Source: Lachnoanaerobaculum orale | GTDB lineage: Bacteria > Bacillota > Clostridia > Lachnospirales > Lachnospiraceae | Assembly: GCF_003862485.1 (NCBI RefSeq) | Contig: NZ_RRCM01000001.1 | Coordinates: 45,124 to 109,123, forward strand | Length of the DNA stretch: 64,000 bases | Reading direction: 5' to 3' | In this document: in pieces, positions 8,530-17,385 of the stretch | Layout: each line of letters opens with the position of its first letter | Position numbering within the stretch: the first letter of the stretch is position 1 | Made by a program: the position numbers and the translations under genes | The notes under the pieces: model-generated | What the model saw: only the letters and a program-made list of their open reading frames with translations | Databases searched by the model: none | What the model was told of the DNA's origin: nothing

Positions 8530-9233
8530 TTTTTGACCTCAAACTTATAGCCTATGCCCCAAACGGTGGATATGGCCCAAAACTGATTGTCGTGTATCTT
8601 CTCACGCAGTCTTTTGATATGTACGTCTACAGTCCTTGTGTCACCTATATACTCATATCCCCAGATGTTGTCAAGCAACTGTTCTCTGGTAAAGACTTGA
8701 TTCGGATGCGAAGATAAAAAATACAAAAGCTCAAGCTCCTTTGGAGGCATCTCTATATTCTTGCCGAGGTATGTGACGGCATAGTTTGTCATATTTACAA
8801 TAAGGTCGGGATATTCGACATATTCGCCGCCGCTGTGTAATTCAGGTATTGTTATAGTGCTGCTGTTGTATCTTCTTATTACCGCTTTGACTCTGGCGAT
8901 AAGCTCCTTTGAGTCAAAGGGCTTTATCATGTAGTCGTCTGCACCAAGCTCAAGCCCCAGTACTTTATCAAAGACCTCGCCCTTTGCGGACAACATTATT
9001 ATAGGCGTGCCTGACTTTGCCCTTATTTCTCTGCATACCTGATAGCCGTCAATTCCCGGCAGCATAAGGTCAAGCAGTACGAGATTCGGCTTGAATTCGT
9101 CAAAGTCGGCAAGTGCGGATTCGCCGTCACCTACTATTTTTGTTTCATAACATTCTCTCATCAAATACAATGAAATAAGTTCAGCAATATTTTCATCATC
9201 ATCTACAATTAAAATTCTTTGCTTTTCTGCCAT
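8526..9233 (-). CDS. OmpR/PhoB-type response regulator
   Basis: 235 residues. The receiver domain carries the acidic pocket DDD (residues 11-13), the phospho-accepting Asp55 in 'LVLLDLMLPG', and the conserved Lys in 'MIKPFD'. A winged-helix DNA-binding domain follows ('PPKELELLYFLSSHPNQVF', 'TRTVDVHIKRLREKI'). It is a transcription factor for the kinase encoded downstream. It starts 17 bases after the mutS2 stop, with AAAGGGG as ribosome site, so all three genes may share a transcript. Confidence 0.94.
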   Translation of the reverse strand: MAEKQRILIVDDDENIAELISLYLMRECYETKIVGDGESALADFDEFKPNLVLLDLMLPGIDGYQVCREIRAKSGTPIIMLSAKGEVFDKVLGLELGADDYMIKPFDSKELIARVKAVIRRYNSSTITIPELHSGGEYVEYPDLIVNMTNYAVTYLGKNIEMPPKELELLYFLSSHPNQVFTREQLLDNIWGYEYIGDTRTVDVHIKRLREKIHDNQFWAISTVWGIGYKFEVKK

Positions 9234-9250
9234 GTTTCCCCTTTAAATAT

Positions 9251-11608
9251 TTATTTGAAATGAACTATAGTTACAGCATTGCCACCCTCGTTGAAATCGG
9301 CTAAAGAGTAGCTTTTTATAAATGATTGTCTCTTCAGGTAGGCATGTATTCCCTTTTGTAAGGCACCGGTACCTCTACCATGTATGATGCGCACTCCCGG
9401 AAGATGTGCAAGCAGGGCGTCGTCCAGATATTTGTCAAGCTCGGAGCAGGCCTCATCCACATTCTTACCGATTAGATTGATTTCAGTAGATATTGTAGCG
9501 GATTTGACCATTGACGAGCCGCGACTTCTTGTCTTGTTTTCAGTCTTTTTGGCAGGTTCTTCCACCAAGGCGATATCTGATATATTTACCTGTGACCTTA
9601 GGATACCCATCTGTACAAACAGATTTCCGCTCTGATTCGGAAGAGAAGATACGATACCGTCAAGGTTTAAACTGATAACATGTACACTGTCTCCAAGCTT
9701 AAGTTCCTTAGGCTTTTTTAGTTTGTTTGTAGGCTTTTTGACTTCAACAGACTTTGTATTCTTATTTATGGACTCACGAAGTCTGGTACGCTGCTCTTCA
9801 AGAGCGGATCCGAGGCCTGCACCTGAAGCTATCTTATTGATATTTTTTATAGTATCATCTGCAGTTTCCTTGGCTTCCTCCAATATCTTTCTGGCAGATT
9901 CTCTGGCATCTTCAATAATTTTTTCTTTCTTGGCGGCCAGATTTTCTTCCTGCTTGTCATAATGCCTTTTGAGGCTCTCAATCTCTCTTTTATACTTTTG
10001 TATGGATAATTTATCCTTTTCTATGATTTGTCTGTCATTTTCGAGTCTGGTAAGCAAGTCTTCAAAATCTTTTGCATCTTTTTCAAGATGTGTATCCGCC
10101 TCCGATATAATGTAGTCGGGAAGTCCCAGCTTGCCGGCTATTGCAAAGGCATTTGATTTTCCCGGAACTCCTATCAGTATTCTGTAAGTAGGAGAGAGAG
10201 TTGCCACATCAAATTCACACGATGCGTTTTCAACTCCCGGCTCATTAAGCGCAAACACCTTAAGTTCACTGTAGTGAGTGGTGGCGATGCATCTGCTTTG
10301 CATTCTGTGAAGGAAGGAGAGTATTGATATGGCAAGTGCGGCACCCTCTGTAGGATCGGTACCGGCACAAAGCTCATCAAAAAGACAGAGTGAGTTTGCA
10401 TCCGCATGATTCAGAATGTAGACAATGTTTTTCATATGACCTGAAAATGTGGACAATGACTGCTCAATACTTTGCTCATCACCTATATCGGCAAATACGT
10501 CGGTAAATACAGAAAGCTCACTTCCCTCAAAAGCGGGGATATGCAGTCCTGCCTGTCCCATAAGTGTGAATAAGCCTACAGTTTTTAGAGAAACAGTCTT
10601 ACCGCCGGTATTAGGACCTGTAATAATCAACAAATCGTAGGTATCTCCAAGCGAAATGTTGATAGGTACCACCTTTTTTGCATCAAGAAGTGGATGTCTG
10701 CCCTCTTTTATATTGATATAGTGCTTTGAGTTAAACTTAGGCTCACTGCCGTTCATCTTCTTTGAAAGGTTCGCCTTGGCATATACAAAGTCAAGATAAA
10801 TCAGATTTTTTGCATTATTGTCAAGTACACCTGTGTACTCGGCAGCCAGTAAGCTAAGTCTTTCGAGTATTTTTTCAATCTCTTTTTTCTCATCCATAGC
10901 AAGTGACTTAAGCTCATTGTTCATTCTGATAACGGCAAGAGGTTCGATAAATACTGTTGAACCGGTAGAGGACTGGTCATGTACCACACCTGATACTTTA
11001 TTCTTGTATTCACTTTTTATAGGAAGGCAGTATGCACCGTCTCTTTGTGTTATTACGGCGTCCATCAGATACTCTCTGTGTGCATTCAAAATATTGTTGA
11101 GTTCCGTATGCATCTTTGAGTTGATTTGATTTATCTTCCTTCTGATATGGCTAAGTTCCGGGGATGCATTATCTGCTATGATTTCCTCTGAGATAATACA
11201 TCTTGAAAGCTCTTTTTTTAAAGGTTTACACTCATCAAGTGTAATAAAATACTCTTCCAATACGTCATATGAATGGTCATCGTCATGAAGTCCGTAGGAT
11301 ATTGCTTTAGCTGCCGCATTCAATATGGACAGGATTTTCATAAGCTCGACCTGTGAAAGAGAAGAGCCTATTTCAAGTCTTTTTAAAGAGTCTTTTATAT
11401 CTTTTACTTCAGACAGTGAGAGATTGCCTTTCAGTCTGATTCTGTCAAGTGCGGCAGTTGTATGACTTTGGTCTTTTTGTATTTCAGCAATGTCGGTAGA
11501 CGGCTTTAACTTGCTGCAGAGTCTTTTTGCTGGCTCGCTGCTTGCCATATCTACCAGACTGTTTATTATCTTTTCAAATTCCAGTATTTTTAATGTTTTT
11601 TTATTCAT
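9251..11608 (-). CDS. mutS2: MutS2 (ribosome-collision / DNA-structure ATPase with Smr domain)
   Basis: 785 residues, the usual MutS2 length. It lacks the N-terminal mismatch-recognition domains of MutS. It has core and lever helices, an ATPase with Walker A GPNTGGKT at 331-338, then 'DIGDEQSIEQSLSTFSGHM' and 'LFDELCAGTDPTEG' (signature and Walker B). A long charged coiled coil follows (about 510-600), then a KOW-like beta segment and a C-terminal Smr domain with 'IIHGRGTGALQKGI'. In Bacillus and others MutS2 acts on collided ribosomes and suppresses homologous recombination; that role is family knowledge. It is first of a run with the two-component genes. Confidence 0.96.
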   Translation of the reverse strand: MNKKTLKILEFEKIINSLVDMASSEPAKRLCSKLKPSTDIAEIQKDQSHTTAALDRIRLKGNLSLSEVKDIKDSLKRLEIGSSLSQVELMKILSILNAAAKAISYGLHDDDHSYDVLEEYFITLDECKPLKKELSRCIISEEIIADNASPELSHIRRKINQINSKMHTELNNILNAHREYLMDAVITQRDGAYCLPIKSEYKNKVSGVVHDQSSTGSTVFIEPLAVIRMNNELKSLAMDEKKEIEKILERLSLLAAEYTGVLDNNAKNLIYLDFVYAKANLSKKMNGSEPKFNSKHYINIKEGRHPLLDAKKVVPINISLGDTYDLLIITGPNTGGKTVSLKTVGLFTLMGQAGLHIPAFEGSELSVFTDVFADIGDEQSIEQSLSTFSGHMKNIVYILNHADANSLCLFDELCAGTDPTEGAALAISILSFLHRMQSRCIATTHYSELKVFALNEPGVENASCEFDVATLSPTYRILIGVPGKSNAFAIAGKLGLPDYIISEADTHLEKDAKDFEDLLTRLENDRQIIEKDKLSIQKYKREIESLKRHYDKQEENLAAKKEKIIEDARESARKILEEAKETADDTIKNINKIASGAGLGSALEEQRTRLRESINKNTKSVEVKKPTNKLKKPKELKLGDSVHVISLNLDGIVSSLPNQSGNLFVQMGILRSQVNISDIALVEEPAKKTENKTRSRGSSMVKSATISTEINLIGKNVDEACSELDKYLDDALLAHLPGVRIIHGRGTGALQKGIHAYLKRQSFIKSYSLADFNEGGNAVTIVHFK

Positions 11609-11654
11609 AAGTTGTCCTTTTATATATCTAACAATAACAAAAATATTATATCAA

Positions 11655-11695
11655 AAAAAAGCCTTAAAATCATAAGTTTTCTTATGATTTTAAGA
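11655..11695 (-). terminator. Terminator of the secA-linked operon
   Basis: A perfect 14 bp stem (11664-11677 with 11682-11695, TTTT loop). On the minus strand it is followed by GGC and a run of eight T. It closes the transcript ending with the membrane protein gene at 11704. Confidence 0.85.
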
Positions 11696-11703
11696 CCGGT
11701 TTA

Positions 11704-12747
11704 TTATTTGTGTGAACGTTTAAACTCTCTGTATGCATCCTGTGTTTCAGGGTTGAAGCCGACCAATGCGTTCGGATAGTTCATACCGACATACTCAACT
11801 AAAGCTTCCATATTGCCCTCAGCCTTTTTATCATGAGTTACCGTGACATTGCATTCACGAATTCTGCCGTTCTCATAGAGGTTTATCTGCAATGAATAGC
11901 TTACACTTACAGTTATAAGTGCATACATCTTTTGCTTGGTTATACGGTGGAACATCCAAACGAGGTCCTTAAGATTGTACATATCAAGACCGAACTTTGT
12001 ATTAAGTATCAAATGGTCTTTGTATACATACGCTCCTATGGTTTTATCCACATAATCTGAGATATTATCAAGCTCGCCTAGATTATCTCTGAGTCTTTCA
12101 TCCAAAGCGCAGAGTCTTTCATAGTTGTCATTGTTTGTGGATTTTCTTGTAAAGGCTAAAATGATAAATCCTATACCCATTACAAACAGAATTATTGTAC
12201 CTCCGAGAGCGACTACTATCTCCTTTGTAAGAGAAGTGTTCTTAAGGTATATATCGGTATTCAGTGCACCGTTATCTCTGTAGGTATTATCGGGGTCAAT
12301 CTCATTCGCCACATCTGAAAGTTGGTTGTAGGTATCATCTTTTACAGCTACAATAAGATACTCAACAGGTGCATCTTTAGAGTCTTTATTCTCATCCTTG
12401 GCGTAATTATCAAATGTTTCAAGCATTGAGTTGATTTTTTTATTACCGGGATGTGCCTCCAAAAAGTATACTCCGTCATCAGCCATTATAGTGTAGATCT
12501 CAGACTTGTTATCACTTGAACCGTAGCCTGTATCGATTATATCGTGTACGGCTACGGCATATATACTGTCTATATCAGTTTTTGAAGCATTTGTAAAGTA
12601 ATATCCGTCGTTATAAAGTTTCTGTGGAGAGTTGAAGCTGAGTATTATATCAAGCTTGGTACGGGCAAAAAATATGCCGCCTGCTATAAGTATTATACCT
12701 ACTATAATATGTGATATAAAACTTAATTTATTGTTTCGCATTCCCAT
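11704..12747 (-). CDS. Two-helix membrane protein of unknown function, coupled to secA
   Basis: 347 residues (345 if the second ATG at 12741 is used). It has an N-terminal membrane helix (about 11-30), an extracytoplasmic domain of about 140 residues, a second helix (about 177-198: 'ALGGTIILFVMGIGFIILAF'), and a cytoplasmic C-terminal domain of about 150 residues ('GAYVYKDHLILNTKFGLDMY'). I do not recognise the family. Its ATG lies only three bases after the secA stop codon and there is little ribosome site of its own, so translation probably depends on ribosomes finishing secA. A strong terminator follows. Confidence 0.7.
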   Translation of the reverse strand: MGMRNNKLSFISHIIVGIILIAGGIFFARTKLDIILSFNSPQKLYNDGYYFTNASKTDIDSIYAVAVHDIIDTGYGSSDNKSEIYTIMADDGVYFLEAHPGNKKINSMLETFDNYAKDENKDSKDAPVEYLIVAVKDDTYNQLSDVANEIDPDNTYRDNGALNTDIYLKNTSLTKEIVVALGGTIILFVMGIGFIILAFTRKSTNNDNYERLCALDERLRDNLGELDNISDYVDKTIGAYVYKDHLILNTKFGLDMYNLKDLVWMFHRITKQKMYALITVSVSYSLQINLYENGRIRECNVTVTHDKKAEGNMEALVEYVGMNYPNALVGFNPETQDAYREFKRSHK

Positions 12748-12750
12748 AAA

Positions 12751-15324
12751 TTATAATGTCATACCCTTTCTGCCATGGCATTGTTTATATTTCTTTCCGC
12801 TTCCGCAAGGACAAGGGTCGTTCGGATAAACCTTAGCCTCTATACGAATAGGCTTCTTTACTGTGCTGTCATCCTTATTGGTTCCTGTAACCTTGGCGGC
12901 AGGTTCTCTTTCGACCTTCTGCTCAACCTTGACATGATATAGGATACGCACAGTGTCTTCAGAGATACCTCTGGTCATCTCGTCGAACATATCATAGGCT
13001 GCCATCTTGTACTCTACAAGAGGGTCTCTTTGACCGAGTGCCTGTAAGCCGATACCCTGACGAAGCTGTTCCATATCATCTATGTGGTTCATCCACTTGT
13101 TGTCGATAGCCTTAAGAAGTACTACACGCTCAAGCTCACGGATCTTTTCAGCATCCGGGAACTCGGCTTCCTTAGCCTCATAAAGCTTAATTGCTTCTTC
13201 CTTTAACTTGTGGATAAGCTCATCCTTTTTCATATCATCGGTATTACTGTAGTCGGTAGGAGTAAGCGGAATGATTGGGAGCAAGAGCTCATGAAGCTCT
13301 GTCATATTCCACTCTGAAGAAGGCACTTCATCTGAAATAGCCATATTTACAGAATGTTCTATTACATCATTTACCATACGAAGGATGGTATCGCGCATAT
13401 TGTCGCCTTCAAGTACCTTGTTTCTCTCTTCGTAGATAACTTCTCTCTGCTCGTTGTTTACTTCATCGTATTTTAGAAGGTTCTCTCTTATACCGTAGTT
13501 GTTGCTCTCTATCTTCATCTGAGCCTTTTCAATAGCTCTTGTAAGCATCTTGTGTTCAATCTGCTCATTCTCAGGAACTCCAAGTGCATTGAAGATATTT
13601 ATAAGTCTCTCAGATGCGAAAAGTCTCATAAGATCATCTTCAAGTGAGATATAAAATCTTGATTCACCCGGGTCACCTTGACGACCTGAACGACCTCTAA
13701 GCTGATTGTCGATACGCCTGCTCTCATGTCTTTCAGTACCTATTATCTTCAGACCGCCTGCTTTAACAGACTCAGGATCAAGTTTGATATCGGTACCACG
13801 ACCTGCCATGTTGGTGGCGATAGTAACGGCACCATGTATACCTGCCTTTGCAACTATCTCAGCCTCTTTCTCATGGAATTTCGCATTAAGTACTTCATGA
13901 GGTATTCCCTCTTTTTTGAGCATCTTTGAAAGCATCTCAGATGTCTCAATGGTGATTGTACCTACAAGTACAGGCTGTCCCTTAGCGTGAGTTTCCTTGA
14001 TATCCTCCACAACTGCATGGAACTTCTCTTTTTTGGATTTATATACGGCATCCTCTTGGTCAATTCTTATTACAGGTTTATTAGTAGGAATGGCGATAAC
14101 GTCCATGCCGTAAGTATTTCTAAACTCCTTCTCCTCTGTAAGAGCGGTACCGGTCATACCTGCTTTCTTTTTGAACTTGTTGAAGAAGTTCTGGAATGTG
14201 ATGGTGGCAAGAGTTCTTGACTCTCTTTGAACATTTACATGCTCCTTTGCCTCTATAGCCTGATGCAAACCGTCAGAGTATCTTCTTCCCGGCATTATAC
14301 GACCTGTGAACTCGTCTACGATAAGTACTTCATCGTCCTTTACAACATAGTCTTTATCTCTGAACATAAGGTTGTTGGCTCTTAACGCAAGGATAATACA
14401 GTGCTGTATTTCAAGGTTTTCAGGATCTGCAAGGTTCTCTATGTTGAAGTATTTTTCTACCTTCTTGATACCTTCTTCTGTAAGGTTAACGACCTTATCC
14501 TTTTCATTGACGATAAAGTCACCTGTCTCTTCGATTTCGTCTCCCATAAGAGCGCCCATCTTTGTAAACTCAGCACTTGCTTCACCTCTTTCAAGCTGCT
14601 TTGCAAGCATATCACAAATCTCATAGAGCTTTGTGGACTTGCCTGACTGACCTGAAATAATAAGAGGTGTTCTTGCCTCATCTATAAGGATTGAGTCCAC
14701 CTCATCGATGATTGCATAATCAAGTGAACGAAGTACCTGATCTTTTTTGTATATTGCCATGTTATCACGAAGGTAGTCAAATCCAAGCTCATTGTTGGTG
14801 ACATATGTGATATCACAGGCATACTGTTCCTGTCTCTGTGTTGAATCCATAGAGTTTAGAACACAACCTACGCTGAGTCCCAAGAATCTGTGGATTTGTC
14901 CCATCTCGTCAGCATCACGCTGTGCAAGATAGTCGTTAACGGTTACTATAAGTACACCTTTACCTGCAAGAGCATTCAAATAAGCCGGACAGGTGGATAC
15001 AAGGGTTTTACCTTCACCTGTTCTCATCTCTGCAATACGACCTTGATGGAGGACCATACCACCAATAAGCTGTACTCTAAAGTGCTCCATACCTGTAACT
15101 CTGACAGAAGCCTCTCTTACAGCTGCAAATGCTTCAGGCAAGATGTCATCAAGTGTTTCTCCATCTGCCAACCTTTGTTTGAACTTCGGTGTAAGTTCTC
15201 TTAATTCCTCATCACTCATGGCCTGCATAGTAGGGCGCAGACTCTCTATCTTATCAATAGTAGGTTCTATCAGTCTAAGCTCTCTTTCACTATGTGTACC
15301 GAATATTTTCTCAATAAAATTCAT
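12751..15324 (-). CDS. secA: SecA preprotein translocase ATPase
   Basis: 857 residues, full length. Walker A 'MRTGEGKT' is near residue 106, the DEAD-like '[13 protein letters not shown]' follows, then '[11 protein letters not shown]'-type helicase motif VI (here '[12 protein letters not shown]'). The C-terminus is the zinc-binding SEC-C motif '[14 protein letters not shown]'. SecA drives export of preproteins through SecYEG. The many lipoproteins and secreted proteins encoded here are its clients. The gene is transcribed with the membrane protein gene downstream. Confidence 0.98.
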   Translation of the reverse strand: MNFIEKIFGTHSERELRLIEPTIDKIESLRPTMQAMSDEELRELTPKFKQRLADGETLDDILPEAFAAVREASVRVTGMEHFRVQLIGGMVLHQGRIAEMRTGEGKTLVSTCPAYLNALAGKGVLIVTVNDYLAQRDADEMGQIHRFLGLSVGCVLNSMDSTQRQEQYACDITYVTNNELGFDYLRDNMAIYKKDQVLRSLDYAIIDEVDSILIDEARTPLIISGQSGKSTKLYEICDMLAKQLERGEASAEFTKMGALMGDEIEETGDFIVNEKDKVVNLTEEGIKKVEKYFNIENLADPENLEIQHCIILALRANNLMFRDKDYVVKDDEVLIVDEFTGRIMPGRRYSDGLHQAIEAKEHVNVQRESRTLATITFQNFFNKFKKKAGMTGTALTEEKEFRNTYGMDVIAIPTNKPVIRIDQEDAVYKSKKEKFHAVVEDIKETHAKGQPVLVGTITIETSEMLSKMLKKEGIPHEVLNAKFHEKEAEIVAKAGIHGAVTIATNMAGRGTDIKLDPESVKAGGLKIIGTERHESRRIDNQLRGRSGRQGDPGESRFYISLEDDLMRLFASERLINIFNALGVPENEQIEHKMLTRAIEKAQMKIESNNYGIRENLLKYDEVNNEQREVIYEERNKVLEGDNMRDTILRMVNDVIEHSVNMAISDEVPSSEWNMTELHELLLPIIPLTPTDYSNTDDMKKDELIHKLKEEAIKLYEAKEAEFPDAEKIRELERVVLLKAIDNKWMNHIDDMEQLRQGIGLQALGQRDPLVEYKMAAYDMFDEMTRGISEDTVRILYHVKVEQKVEREPAAKVTGTNKDDSTVKKPIRIEAKVYPNDPCPCGSGKKYKQCHGRKGMTL

Positions 15325-15580
15325 TATGGTTTCTCCAAAAATAAATTAGACTTAACAATATCTATGATATAGATTATTGCAAAAGTGTCCACTAATCAAG
15401 CTATTTTAGCACTTAGAAAGGACTTTATCAACTTTTAGAAGAAATATTCATATTATGTTCACATTATAGACTATGTTATGTAAAGTAAAAGTCAAAAATG
15501 TAAGAGATGAAGTAAATTTACATATAGAAAATAGGTAGAGGAAGTTGTAAAATAGAAAGGATAAACTTTTAGGAGAGAAT

Positions 15581-16939
15581 ATGGAAGAGAAAAAAGAAAA
15601 TCGTATGGGAGTTATGCCGGTAGGTAAACTTCTTTTTTCTATGAGTACGCCAATGGTAATCTCATTCTTGGTGCAATCACTTTACAATATAGTAGACAGC
15701 ATATTTGTGGCAAGATACAGCCCCGATGCACTGGCGGCGGTATCTTTGGCATATCCGATACAGATACTTATGATAGCTGTATCTGTAGGTACGGGAGTCG
15801 GTGTAAATGCACTGCTATCCAGATTGCTTGGAGAGGGAAAAAAAGACAGAGCAAAAGTGACTGCCGATAATGCTGTATTGCTTGCAATAATAGCGTCTAT
15901 AGCATTTGCAATATTCGGGGCAATCGGTACAAAGGCATTTTTTGATGCACAGACAAACAGTGAGAGTATAAGAAGCCTCGGATACTCATATCTTTCAATT
16001 GTAAGTATATTTTCTTTCGGACTTATTTTGGAAGTTACATATGAGAGAATATTGCAGTCCACAGGAAAGACTATCTACAATATGATTACTCAGGGTATAG
16101 GAGCAATTATAAATATAATTCTGGATCCGATACTTATTTTCGGACTGTTGGGAGCACCTAAGCTTGGAATAGCCGGTGCGGCAATAGCCACTGTTACGGG
16201 TCAGATAATTGCAATGATTTTATCATTTGTTTTTAATATGATATATAATGAAGAGGTTGATATAAGTTTCGGAAAGCATATATTTAAACCTGATTTCATC
16301 ATAATAAAGGATATTTATAAGGTCGGAATACCTTCAATAGCAATGCAGTCCATGTCAACTCTTATGATGCTCGGACTGAATAAGATTTTGGTGACATATT
16401 CGGATATGGCGGTCAATGTACTTGGAATATACTATAAGCTTCAAAGTTTTGTGTTTATGCCGATATTCGGTCTAAATAACGGAATGACACCGATTGTTGC
16501 ATACAATTACGGAGCAAGAAATAAGGACAGAATAATAAAAGCACTGAAATATTCATTTATGACTTCAATTGTTATAATGGTGATAGGTACCGCAATATTT
16601 TGGATTTTTCCGAAAGAGCTTATGATGCTTTTCAGCCCTAATGAAGAAATGCTTAGACTCGGAATACCGGCTCTTAGAATATGCAGCCTTTGCTTTATTT
16701 TGGCGGCATTTGATGTAATAGCTATTGCAAGCTTCCAGTCTCTTGGAAACGGTATGTATGCGCTGTATGCTTCATTCCTCAGACAATTGGTTTTAATACT
16801 TCCTCTTGCATATGTGCTTTCAAAGATGTTCGGACTGGAGGCCGTGTGGTATTCCATTCCGCTTGCTGAACTTGGATGTGCATTTTTTGACATATATTTG
16901 ATGAAGAAGATATATAAGCAGAAAATTGCAAATCTGTAA
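15581..16939 (+). CDS. MATE family efflux transporter
   Basis: 452 residues with about twelve hydrophobic segments in two homologous halves, as in MATE proteins. The start resembles other clostridial members ('LLFSMSTPMVISFLVQSLYN'), and 'NNGMTPIVAYNYGARN' is the typical second-half motif. These proteins expel cationic drugs or metabolites in exchange for Na+ or H+. AGGAGAG precedes the ATG at 15581. Its stop codon overlaps the first codon of a gene remnant. No dedicated regulator is visible. Confidence 0.92.
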   Translation: MEEKKENRMGVMPVGKLLFSMSTPMVISFLVQSLYNIVDSIFVARYSPDALAAVSLAYPIQILMIAVSVGTGVGVNALLSRLLGEGKKDRAKVTADNAVLLAIIASIAFAIFGAIGTKAFFDAQTNSESIRSLGYSYLSIVSIFSFGLILEVTYERILQSTGKTIYNMITQGIGAIINIILDPILIFGLLGAPKLGIAGAAIATVTGQIIAMILSFVFNMIYNEEVDISFGKHIFKPDFIIIKDIYKVGIPSIAMQSMSTLMMLGLNKILVTYSDMAVNVLGIYYKLQSFVFMPIFGLNNGMTPIVAYNYGARNKDRIIKALKYSFMTSIVIMVIGTAIFWIFPKELMMLFSPNEEMLRLGIPALRICSLCFILAAFDVIAIASFQSLGNGMYALYASFLRQLVLILPLAYVLSKMFGLEAVWYSIPLAELGCAFFDIYLMKKIYKQKIANL

Positions 16940-17066
16940 AGAAGCTTATGATGCAAAGTTTGGGGAAAATGTAGATTTTGTTGAGAGAACGAAGAGAATT
17001 ATCAAGGAATTTGGTAAGGAAGTTGCAACTCCGGATGAAGCAAGGCGGATTCTTGGCTTAAAATAG
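16938..17066 (+). pseudogene. 3' stub of a BKACE-type (3-keto-5-aminohexanoate cleavage) gene
   Basis: Directly behind the MATE stop an open frame without a start codon runs for 42 codons to a TAG at 17064-17066. It contains 'VERTKRIIKEFGKEVATPDE' and then ARRILGLK, which matches the usual C-terminus of beta-keto acid cleavage enzymes such as Kce. The remaining ~230 residues of the enzyme are missing. The frame begins two bases inside the MATE stop codon, so the break joins the two genes. The family call is from recalled C-terminal motifs, moderately sure; that it is a truncated fragment is clear. Confidence 0.6.
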
Positions 17067-17082
17067 GATATATGAAGTTTAG

Positions 17083-17113
17083 AAGAGGAACGATTATTCG
17101 GTCCTCTTTTTAA
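17083..17113 (+). terminator. Terminator after the MATE gene and stub
   Basis: AAGAGGA (17083-17089) pairs with TCCTCTT (17102-17108), followed by TTTTAATT. It was probably the terminator of the lost gene. Confidence 0.65.
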
Positions 17114-17266
17114 TTAAAATATTAAAAGTTAAACTAATATTTTAGCTAAATATAATGGTTTTGACATACAAACAGAAACTTTAAACTATATAAAATAAAA
17201 ACATAAAATAAAAATCCGAAAATAATATACATAATACACACTTATATATGTCGGCTTTGTGAATGA

Positions 17267-17295
17267 TTGCGTTATAAATTTATTTATTTTATAAT
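17267..17295 (+). promoter_or_regulatory. Sigma-A promoter of the PTS gene
   Basis: TTGCGT (17267-17272), 17-base spacer, perfect TATAAT (17290-17295). The leader of about 84 bases carries a small GTAGC/GCTAC hairpin (17319-17331). I see no LicT-type antiterminator site. An alternative TTGACA lies at 17161 without a good -10 box. Confidence 0.65.
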
Positions 17296-17385
17296 GTAGC
17301 AAGAAATTTAGGGGAAATGTAGCCCGGCTACTGGCTCTTAAAGGTTTCTTATAATACTTTTGTTATTTAGATATGGAGGATTGTT

